A stretch of 64,000 bases of DNA from Symsagittifera roscoffensis (Eukaryota; Xenacoelomorpha; Acoela; Convolutidae): contig NC_087062.1 in NCBI RefSeq assembly GCF_963678635.1, positions 55,685,270 through 55,749,269 on the forward strand, in the 5' to 3' direction. This document shows positions 55,271-64,000 of the stretch, piece by piece; position 1 is the stretch's first letter, and every line of letters starts with the position of its first letter. A program made the translations under genes and the position numbers. Below the pieces are notes generated by a model. It worked only from the letters and a program-made list of their open reading frames with translations, did no database searches and was not told where the DNA came from.

Positions 55271-57220
55271 TAGTTCTGATTTATTTCAGTGTTTCGGAGT
55301 AGCTTTCATGCCTTTTTTCACTAAGTTTTTTGGCGATGTGCTGCATTGTTTGCGTTAGCGGCTGGTGCGGCACCACCAGTGCAGTCAAAAATGAGTCGGC
55401 AGAAGCTGCTCTGTTCAATTTTTAGAACTCTCTGTTGGTATTTTGAGTTTTTCAGTGATTCGTGGTACTTATGGTCGTCCTTCAGTAGTCTTCGTGAAGT
55501 TTTTGCACGCAAGTTGAAAACTTTGACATCAGAGAAGCTTCGGCTGATTCTTGAGCCCCATAGTCAGTTTGCTTTTAAATCTAGTCGAGCGTCTTCATCA
55601 GTTGTGGTTGAATTGTTGACAAAGCTTATGCCTTGCAACGAATGAAGTATCGGCTCGATTTCAAGATCACAGCAAACCTCGTTCATGAGGTTGGCAAGGT
55701 ATCTCTGATTTCGTCATGCCTCACGTGGTTGTATTCACACCTCGCACAGTGAAGTGCGTCGATAAAGTAAAAAAAATTGACCACATACACATACGAGTGG
55801 AATGTCGGGTGGTTCCCATCCATATCTGAGATAAATCTTATCTTGCAATTCTGATTTTTTGGGGTTGAAATTATATCTGCTGAGTTGCTGTGCGTTCAAA
55901 CAGTTTGAGGCTCCTTTTTCGGATGCTAGCTCAAGTGCGTAATTTTCACTGTCACTCAAATTGTCCAAAGTGTTAGTTTTTTTTTGCTTTTGATTTTCTA
56001 GTTTTGAGTGTTTTAGTTTTTGTATAGATTTTTTTCTTGCTAAGATATAGCTGTTTATTGGTCGTATGTCTCTATGACTGAAGATGTTTTAATTTACCAT
56101 TCCGAAAATTAGAAGATAGCAGGTTTACCATTCCGAAAGCCAGAAGTTAGCTTGATATTTAGACAGCCCAAATTATCTTTACCAATCAAAAAAGGAATGA
56201 GACTTTCCTGCAGTATCTTCTCGCAAGCCTGCATTGTTTCTGTGGCATTAGTGGTAGTTGTAGCTAAAAACGATAATTTTTGGTAACCCTTTGGTGCAAG
56301 TACACGTTTAGCGGTCATGTTTTTGCGATCTAGTCAAGTTTTTCAGTATTATGATATTTTCTTCTAATTGGATTTCTATGAAAGTCTTTCATTCAGTCTC
56401 GGATTCTATGACGGAACTAAGTTTTCTGGCCACTTTCTTCATTTTGATTTCTGTATTTTTGAATACTTTTATCGCCTTTTTATTGTTTTCATCTTTTACA
56501 AAAGTTGGCTTTTCGATGCCTTCACATGATATCCAAATTGTTTTCCGTAATTGATAATGTTGTCAAGAGCTGTTGGCAGACTTTTCGAATTTCCGACTAC
56601 GTTCCCATCGTTTGCATACCATTTCTGAGTTAAGCTGATGTCGTTGGATAGCTTTATTGAAGGTAAAGTGGATAGCCCGTACATCGCCATTGTCAATGGG
56701 TCTCCTTGTATAGTTCCTTCTCTAGATAGGATAAATTTTTGTTTATGAAGAGTTTGGATGGATTAGAGTATGAGTTTTGTATAGCGGGTACCATAGAAGG
56801 GCGTATATTTGCAATGTTTTTCAAGGCCAGTTTCCAGTTTAGAGAGTTAAATTCATTTTCCGCGTCTATCAATAATACTGCACAGGAATCTGATTTTTTA
56901 AATTGATTCCTATGGGTATAAATTGCTTCGATTCAACATTTTTGGCCAAGGAGTAGTTGGTAGTTCGGTCCAAGTACCATAAGCTCGCTTCATAAGCACA
57001 TTGTGATCGTTCTACTTATTATTCTGCGGATGAATTTGCCTAAGCCAATTTGCCTAACTCCTGGGTATTTCTCAAGTGGAATTAGTCGACATGCTTTTTA
57101 TGGTTCAAGAAGCACAAGACTTAGTTTTTTGGTGAAAATTTTTTGTGCAAATTTGGCTGGTGTCTTTGATATTTAACTGACTGTTGATCTAAGTGCGTTA
57201 GTAAGCGTCTCCACTCATTT
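55271..57220 (-). mobile_element. LINE-B, degenerate non-LTR retrotransposon
   Basis: Minus-strand ORF2 remnant of a different type from LINE-A. Motif A is 'LLIDAENEFNSLNWKLALKN' near 56.87 kb, motif B 'GDPLTMAMYGLSTLP' near 56.68 kb, and the active site reads 'QKWYANDGNVVG' near 56.62 kb (consensus YADD). Then 'ASEKGASNCLNAQQLSRYNF' and 'YLRYGWEPPDIPLVCVCG' near 55.85 kb, and the C-terminal 'FCRLIFDCTGGAAPAA' near 55.40 kb. The set matches an RT family widespread in cnidarian, mollusc and other aquatic genomes. Many stops; dead. Confidence 0.75.
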
Positions 57221-58225
57221 GAATCCAGGCCTGAGGGTCCATGAGAACCATGTGTTGTCATGGCAGCCCTTACTTTTCTCTGGGCTTTTAATTGGTCAAA
57301 TGTAGATGAATGAAAAGGGATTACCTCTTTGTTGTTTTTTGGTTGAATTTTATTGGCTCCGCGGGAGGGTGTTTCTCAATAGGAATTTGCTCAACCCAGT
57401 TTGACGATAATGGCTACTGTATTAAGGCTAAGGCGCTTTGTTTTGTAATGTAAAACTGTTTCAATCTGATCTTAGAGCGTGGTGCCGCGTTAAAAGTTAA
57501 CTGTAGGTTTTACTGGAACTGAATTGATATGTTTTGTCCTTGTTGTGCCAGTTACAAGCCTCTGTAAAAATACAGGGACTCGCCTTGCCTTGAATTGGGG
57601 CATCCACCCAAAAAATCGACGTCGAAGGCAACGGATATCTCTTAAGTAGAAAGATTGGGGATGGTTGAGCAATGAATTAAAGATTTTTAAAGCTCAGATT
57701 TGTTCTAATGAAACGAAAAATCGATAGGACGGATTGGTACAACCTGTGGTGTTGTTGAAGGATAGTTCCACCTGCTCACTCCTTCTTGCGTCTAGATACA
57801 CCAGGGAAATTTCACTCGCTTACGGCTGAGACGGCGAGATTTGTTAAAGTAATCAGAAGAGAAAAACCCAACGCACATATGACGTGAAAACAAACAAGCG
57901 GTAAATTTGAACTATTTATTAAGTTTATCACAACAATTAACTTATTTAGGCTACCTTGGTGTTAGCAGAAAAGGCGACGGCTAAGGAGCGAATCTCCTTC
58001 CTTGGTTGGCCAGCGTGGCAAACCCAAAAACTATTCAAATGGCTCACTCTAAGTGCCTGCCATGCAATCTAACTGCAAAAAGGACGAACAAAACTTATAA
58101 GGGCACAGTTACAAATCTTTCATCTCTCTCATAGAATCAACGAACTTCCGCCTGCAAAAACAAGAAAAATTTCTTTCAAAAATACAGCGTCCACTTGGAT
58201 CTGACTTTACCATGGTATACTTTTG
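57221..58225. other. Unassigned stretch
   Basis: No gene supported. It may include the eroded 5' part of LINE-B (minus strand). Confidence 0.35.
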
Positions 58226-58229
58226 TGTA

Positions 58230-61200
58230 CAATTTTGGGAGTCTGAACTTTCAACTTCTATATAATCTGAGGGAATTTATGTTAAAAGTGAATTTCAAAC
58301 GTTTTCGCAATTGTGTGCTTCGTTAGGATTTACGTAATAAACTAATGTAAATGACGATCAGCTTACAATAACTCATATAAATTTTGTTTCTAAACCATCA
58401 TTTTAAATTAGCCAATAAAATTGACCTCTAAAATTATTATTTAGCTTAAAATACTTTTAATCTCTTAAATTGTTTCATAAATTTTTGTGTTTTTTGTTTT
58501 GAAGTTTCTGAGTCATTATTTGGGGACCAAAACTTCGGTGAAAACTCATGGTGTCAATTCCTGCTATACTCATCGCACGCGTTCAAACCCGGCTTCTTTT
58601 TCCTGATATGTAATGCCTCTATTGTTAATAGTTTAGTTTGGTTTTTCGGCCTATCTATACTTTCCCAATTAACATCTGCGTTATCCCCTCAAGTCTGCAT
58701 AGTTGAAGGTGAAGGCCTACCGGCGAGTGTGCGTTCTTTTTTTCCTCAATTCTAATGGCGAATTGAAGAACAGTTTGTCCAACGTAGGTGGATGTACGTC
58801 CACTACACAAGCCACTCGACTTGAGGTCATCAGAAAATGCTGAGTACAAAAATTTAGTTTTCTTGTTGTGAGAACTACTTGAAAATTGGTTAATTTTTGT
58901 GGCTTTGATTACCTCTACATGGCACCATCAGCATTAGGGGCTTCACGTCCTTTGGTGATTGAGTTGAAGAACTTTTCTCACTGTCCAGGGGCTTGCTCTT
59001 GCCCTCGATGATTTTGCCAGGGCGTCTGCTTCCCCCATTTTGTGGTCCAAGGTTCAGGGTACCAATTTGTCAGACATTGCGCCCTATTAGTTTCATAGCC
59101 TAACTAAATTGCTTCCAGTTAAATGTACTCCTAAACACTCAATGTACAGCGCCCTGAATATCACTACGCTTGCACAGAGTTGTGGTGCAACTCTTATATT
59201 TCAGTATAGCCCCAGTATCTATTGGTTGTTGATACCAACTGCAAGTTACCTTTTTTTCCTCCGACAAATTTATGTTCAATCAAGAAAGGGCAAATTTCCC
59301 TTTAAATTAGTTTCCTCTCGAAGGAAATGAAGGTTTGAATAAAGGGAATTGGCGGCATCGAGAACACGAGTTGGCTCAATTTTAACTGATCGAACAATAT
59401 CATACACATACCTGAGGAATAGTTTTAACTGTGGATTGTCTCATTGTTCTGAGCTCGGCAACCGCTTTCAGAGTACCTAATTAATCTGGTTATTGATGCG
59501 TACTTAGGTATCAGATGCTTTCCCGCATTTAAGATGGTATTGGTTTCGGCATTTCTCGCATGCAACCCCCATTGATCGATATTTTACTTTCCTGCTACGA
59601 CTTGGGCACAAACCGTTCTTGTGATCCGCTGGCTGTATCCCCGTTCCCGCCGGTATTTCTTGTTTTGAAGCAAGCTCGTACTCTTCCAGCCATAGGTTTC
59701 CAAGAACTACAACGAGGGAAGCACCCAATCAGCTTGAACATGCAATGAATCATTACACTTGAAATAAACCTTGCTAGCTTTCATTTTCAAAAGACTTTTT
59801 CTTGTCGCTCTTTGAATTTCCGGAGAAGAATCCTGGCTGCTCAGCTTCTGTAGGGCAATTTCACTCCCATCCTTTAGGGGAAAGTTGAGGTATACAATTT
59901 TCACGTCAAAAGATATCATAGTTTCATCCGAAACTAGAGCAGTATAGTTTCTCTGGCATCGTTAGTGTTAGTTTCGATATTGGCTCGAGGTAGTTAAAAA
60001 TATTGCAAGCGTTTTATTATGATTCTCATACGAGCTGACCGGAAGTTATAGAACGGGTCGAAGCGGCGTCTCAGCATTCTGTATCATAGCTAAACTGTAC
60101 AAGCGGTCGGGTTACCCTCCTGTTGATCTCAATTTGGAATAAAACTGATGCTTATCTCGTCTCGTTTGTTCAAGGCAAGTAACTTTGTGTCATATTCATA
60201 CTCAATTTCAGGATCACCTCATCAGTGGGTGCTGGTTTTCGGAAATTGTGCAGATTGCGAAAAACTATTCCAATTTTGTTTCATATGTTTTTTTTCCTCA
60301 TTATGCAAAAACCAATAGCCAGCAACCCATTATCTTTGAGATATTTCCTCATCTTTTCCAACGGCTTCGTTTCTTGGTTTTTGCCTTATTTTTCACATGC
60401 CTTTGCCGAGGCTTCTATTTCAAATAAAATTACACCAGATATTTTTGGTTTTTCAATTGTGAGAGGAAAATGTTAATCTCAGCCAAAAAGCTTTTTCTGT
60501 AATTGGATGCTTCAGACCCATTTACAGTAATTTCTGTACCCATCCAGGCAGTTCAATTTCGTCAAAAACATTAATTGAGTGCTCAGCTCCCCAAAGCGGT
60601 TTATTTTGTCTCTCGGACAATTTTTTAAGTTTTTCAATGGTATTTTGATGTTGTCCTTAAGCTTTCATCAACGTGACGCCTCACAAAATGGAAAATAAAG
60701 GCCCACAACTGTTTCTCGATTTCTTTCTGCACCAGCGATCGGGTTTTTACTACCATCTCATCATTCCCTTTCCTGTCTTTGTTCGCCCTAGATGTCCTCA
60801 TTAGCCCTAGACGTCCAAAAAAAACCCTTCTCGAGGATCCTGAACTTCAAAAATATCTACTTTTAGATCGTTTTAGGACACTTGCACAGACACTTCATCC
60901 TATATACGAAAACTTGAAAATTTTTGAACATTTTTTAAAAGAGTAACACATTTTTCTAAGTTAGTTTTTACTGTAAAAAATGTCTGAGGCAAACATCAGG
61001 CAAAAAAAACTGTGATCACTGCTTTGCAGGCCACGAGTAAAAAACTCATTAGGCACAAAGCAAAACAGTTCACTTTCACATCACCCCTGTCTTTGAAGCG
61101 CATGATCTTCTTCTAGCTGCAGATTCTGCTCGCGTCTTGCTCTTGCCCTCCTCTTTGTCTGCGATGGTCTCTCTTGGTTGCTCCTGAAATTGCGATGATC

Positions 61201-61700
61201 CTGCGAGTCTTTCTTCGCGTGCCACTACCAATCGCAGAGACTTCAGCTCCAATTCTGCACTCTGGTCAGCTTCAAAAATTTTTTGAGCTGATCCGGATTG
61301 CTCTGTTTGCTCTTGGATAGTAGCAGTCTTTTGGCACGACTAATGAGCCATCAAGTTTCGATTAGCTGATTAAACAAGTCGGGCGTTCCTTCGCGTCTGC
61401 AAATGACGATCGCCAATGCTGCTTCTTCTACTTCAATTAGTCTGTCAGCTCCTGGACACAGGCTGGTTGAAAGGTGTTTGTTGTTTGGCTGTTGACGGTG
61501 TTGCTTAGCACCTCGTGCCACACCATATTTTTTCCTTTCAATGAACTCTATTCCAGTAACCGGCTAAGGTTTTGGCCTGAATCAGTGAGTTATCGTTGAA
61601 GGATAGACTAGGAATTGATATAAAATCTATTGTACTGCCTATTCTCAGTTCTTTTGAGAGTGTTGATACTGAAGAACTCGTAGCTAGCTGCTACATTATG
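58230..61700 (-). mobile_element. Penelope-like retroelement, copy 2
   Basis: Minus-strand, diverged relative of copy 1 with the same order. The N-terminal domain is near 61.3-61.6 kb ('VAASYE', 'MVWHEVLSNTVNSQTTN', 'VICRREGTPDLFNQL'). The block 'ctcgtggcctgcaaag' near 61.03 kb is also in copy 1 (near 28.48 kb). RT motif A 'SFDVKIVYLNFPLKDGSE' is near 59.9 kb, motif B 'MGASLVVVLGNLWLEEYE' near 59.7 kb, the PHD finger near 59.5-59.6 kb, motif C 'LFLRYVYDIVRSV' near 59.42 kb, GIY-YIG 'STYVGQTV' near 58.79 kb, and the 3'UTR to 58.23 kb. Many stops and frame changes; older than copy 1. Confidence 0.75.
59480..59608 (-). other. PHD finger of PLE copy 2
   Basis: 'CPSRSRKVKYRSMGVACEKC' then 'RNQYHLKCGK': the same Cys/His layout as in copy 1 (C-x2-x, then C-x2-C-x4-H-x2-C), with the second Cys replaced by Arg. 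The last Cys pair is lost in the decayed stretch that follows. Its position between motif B (59.7 kb) and motif C (59.42 kb) is the same as in copy 1. Confidence 0.7.
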
Positions 61701-61859
61701 CAAAACTTATCGTGAATCAATTGAAAAACCGCCATATTTTAGGTATCGATGAAACAAACGCTTGAAAAAACTTCCCAAGCATTAATGAAGCCATTTAAGT
61801 CTTAGATACTGGCTCTTTAGCAGAGAACCAGTTGCAGTTTTATTCTCTTCGCTTTTTGG

Positions 61860-62050
61860 TTTTTGCAAACTTACAATTAAAATTTAAAGAATTTTTGTTG
61901 AAAATTAATTTTCAGACTTTTTCACAACTATGTGAATTCATCAGGATTTTTACAATAAACGGGAAAATTAAATGAGAGTAGAAATCAAATTACAAATTAA
62001 ATATACAAAGTTTCACATAACTTTTGATTCTAAACCATCATGACAAAAAA
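61860..62050 (-). repeat. PLE copy 2, upstream partial copy (pseudo-LTR)
   Basis: Resembles 58230-58420, the 3'UTR of copy 2 ('tttcacataacttttgattc' then 'taaaccatcat' against 'aaattttgtttctaaaccat'), and lies on its 5' side. This repeats the head-to-tail partial-plus-full layout of copy 1. Confidence 0.6.
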
Positions 62051-62084
62051 ATTGTAGTAGTAGATGATGGGGATGATCAGGGGT

Positions 62085-62097
62085 GGGGGGGGGGGGG
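62085..62097 (+). repeat. G13 run
   Basis: Thirteen G residues in a G-rich context (62070-62097), able to form a G-quadruplex. Confidence 0.9.
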
Positions 62098-62271
62098 CGT
62101 GGTTGACCCCATTCTCTAAGATATGTTTTAGATTTCGGGTCAGCCTCGCTATATATTAACATAGGAAATACTGCCTACAATGTATTAAGATAAAACGAAA
62201 AAAGTTGTAAAGGCTTCAGTGTGATGGTAAGAGAATGGTAAGAAAAAAAGTATTTTACCCAGCGTCATCTA

Positions 62272-62547
62272 ATGGGTAACTATCATTTGTTTATTATGTG
62301 TAGATGCTGGAATGAAGGTAATAAGTTTTTTGGCTCATGGTATGTCAATGGTAAGAGTTTTGAGGAAAAAAGATTTTGTTTTAAAAAAAATGAATTTGTT
62401 TCTCTAAAACTTTCAAAACACGTCACGATTTGCTATAGTTCGACCAAAAAAACTTTTTTAATTGATCCTACTTCTGAAACAGTGCTCTATCTGCCTATGA
62501 CTATGCTGAAACCTACTAAAACTTCGGAAAATTCAGTTTTGTATTAG
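62272..62547 (+). CDS. 91-residue ORF of unknown function
   Basis: Starts 'MGNYHLFIMCRCWNEG' and contains beta-strand-like alternation ('FFGSWYVNGKSFEEKRF', 'VTICYSSTKKTFLI'). No recognised domain. It is the longest ORF between the second PLE and the satellite region. It has no splice or polyadenylation evidence apart from an 'aataaa' about 10 bp after the stop (62557). Confidence 0.25.
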   Translation: MGNYHLFIMCRCWNEGNKFFGSWYVNGKSFEEKRFCFKKNEFVSLKLSKHVTICYSSTKKTFLIDPTSETVLYLPMTMLKPTKTSENSVLY

Positions 62548-62991
62548 AAAAAAAAATAAATTACATAGAGAGTATATAAACCACTGCATCGCATAGTAAA
62601 ATTACTGCCATAGTTTACACTTACAAACAAAAAACTAAACATTTACATAAAATTACGTATGAAATTCGATACATGCACATCATGAAAATTATTCAAATTT
62701 CTTTGGTAGAAATTTAAATGAAAATGCTGAATCACTTGCGCAAAATCTACAAAAGTTATCAGTTCTTTAGGATTTTCTAGTAATTTTCGCCGCTACTCTT
62801 TCAAAGTCATTTCGACCCGAAGAAAAAGAGATTAGTAATTTTTGTTCAGTCGAGCAATCATGATCCAGTGTTCTCCTCTATCAATGCTTGGAGCTGAGTT
62901 GATGGTTGCAAAAGAGTATTTTGTCAGCTGAAGTGATTTTTCAGAGGGGTAGAATCCCATGTAAGTAGCATAGATATACGACACTGGGATC

Positions 62992-63005
62992 GGGGGGGGG
63001 GGGGG
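62992..63005 (+). repeat. G14 run
   Basis: Fourteen G residues immediately before the minisatellite array. Confidence 0.9.
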
Positions 63006-63700
63006 TGATCCCTACAGGGATCATTGGGTATAGATTATACCTAATGATCCCTATGTAAATATTTATACCTAATGATCCCAATGTAAAATATTTATACCTA
63101 ATGATCCCTATGTAAAATATTTATACCTAATGATCCCTATGAAAAATATTTATACCTAATGATTCCTATGTATAACTCTTATAGCTAATGATCCCTATGT
63201 AAAAAATTTATACCTAATGATCCCTATGTAAAATAATTATACCTAATGATCCCTATGTAAAAAATTTATACCTAATGATTCCTATGTATAACTTTTATAG
63301 CTAATGATCCCTATGTAAAATATTTATACCTAATGATCCCTATGTAAAATAATTATACCTAATGATCCCTATGTAAATACTTATACCTAATGATCCCTAT
63401 GTAAAATATTTATACCTAATGATCCCTATGTAAGAAAATTTGTACCTAGTGATCCTTATGTAAAAAATTTATACCTAATGATCCCTATGTATAATTTTTA
63501 TAGCTAATGATCCCTATGTAAAATATTTATACCTAATGATCCCTATGTAAAAAAACTATACCTAATGATCCCTATGTAAATATTTATACCTAATGATCCC
63601 TATGTAAAATATTTATACCTAATGATCCCTATGTAAAATGTTTATACCTAATGATCCCTATGTAAAAAAATTTATACCTAATGATCTCTATGTATAATTT
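63006..63700 (+). repeat. Minisatellite, about 24 units of 26-30 bp
   Basis: Tandem units of the form TATACCTAATGATCCCTATG followed by taaaatattt. A variant 'tgtataa.t.ttatagctaa' recurs at about 63165, 63285 and 63490, and its first half at the array end, hinting at higher-order blocks. It begins with a small palindrome 'tgatccctacagggatca' at 63006-63023. Confidence 0.93.
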
Positions 63701-63710
63701 TTGAAAAAAA

Positions 63711-63732
63711 AGAGAGAGAGAAAGCAAGAAAA

Positions 63733-63830
<98 letters not shown>

Positions 63831-63855
63831 AGAGAGAGACGGAGAGAGAAAGAGA
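63711..63855. repeat. (AG)n microsatellite
   Basis: Interrupted AG dinucleotides over about 145 bp. The Ser/Leu-rich ORF on the complement is an artefact. Confidence 0.95.
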
Positions 63856-63906
63856 AAGATAGCTAGATATATAGATAGGTAGATAGATAAATAGATAGAT
63901 AGATAC

Positions 63907-63958
<52 letters not shown>

Positions 63959-63988
63959 GTAGACAGATAGATAGATAGATAGACAGAG
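63856..63988. repeat. (GATA)n microsatellite
   Basis: Interrupted GATA tetranucleotides, running close to the window edge. Confidence 0.95.
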
Positions 63989-64000
63989 AAGGGAGAGAGA

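Noticed and set aside
63006-63700. CRISPR-like array
   Set aside because: Units are continuous with no unique spacers, the context is eukaryotic, and no cas genes are present. It is a minisatellite.
63678-63908. Ser/Leu-rich membrane protein on the minus strand
   Set aside because: It is (AG)n and (GATA)n translated.

Overview
The window looks like nuclear DNA of a ciliated invertebrate animal. It is AT-rich, its introns are of the GT-AG type, and it is crowded with transposable elements (copia, Penelope-like, several LINE types, tRNA-derived SINEs, MITE-like hairpins). No phylum can be fixed from the sequence alone. No rRNA, tRNA gene or CRISPR was seen.

Region 1 (about 5.3-22 kb, minus strand) is the host gene for IFT81, the intraflagellar transport B-complex subunit. 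Twelve coding exons (609 codons) can be placed with good splice sites, running from the start codon at 21921 down to 5360. The C-terminal exons were not found and probably lie beyond the left edge. The introns hold a dispersed repeat with a TATA-like 3' end, two tRNA-derived SINE heads (one in an intron, one further left), and, in intron 6, a copia retrotransposon with both LTRs (14912-20103, opposite strand) flanked by a 5-bp target duplication. The left 5 kb carries repeats, a LINE 3' fragment with an (AC)n run, and one doubtful ORF.

Region 2 (22.0-23.5 kb, plus strand) is an intronless calpain-like gene, head to head with IFT81 across 135 bp. The expected catalytic Cys is Ser and the His/Asn motifs are not visible, so it is probably a pseudopeptidase. 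Both genes have a strong 3' splice acceptor just upstream of the start codon, which suggests 5'UTR introns or spliced-leader trans-splicing.

Region 3 (23.6-31.4 kb) holds MITE-like elements (one nested in another), a long foldback, a LINE fragment, and a Penelope-like element (PLE) with a partial copy of its own 3' end ahead of it (pseudo-LTR layout). A PHD zinc finger sits inside the PLE reverse transcriptase, between motif B and the YVDD motif C. A second, diverged PLE (58.2-62.05 kb, minus strand) has the same insertion and the same layout. This is the most interesting observation in the window.

Region 4 (about 31.6-50.5 kb, plus strand) is a large element of unknown family, here called U. 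It has a macro-domain-like ORF, a long set of plus-strand coding stretches with no recognised homologue, a 25-bp tandem array, and a tail sequence repeated at 31.6, 43.4, 48.6 and 50.0 kb and inverted at 52.7-54.0 kb. About 5.1 kb of it is duplicated in tandem. It is treated as a decayed, possibly virus-like fossil.

Region 5 (50.5-64 kb) has two degenerate LINEs on the minus strand, a plus-strand LINE scrap, a perfect 66-bp-arm palindrome at 54.66 kb, the second PLE, two long G runs, a 28-bp-unit minisatellite and (AG)n/(GATA)n microsatellites at the right edge.
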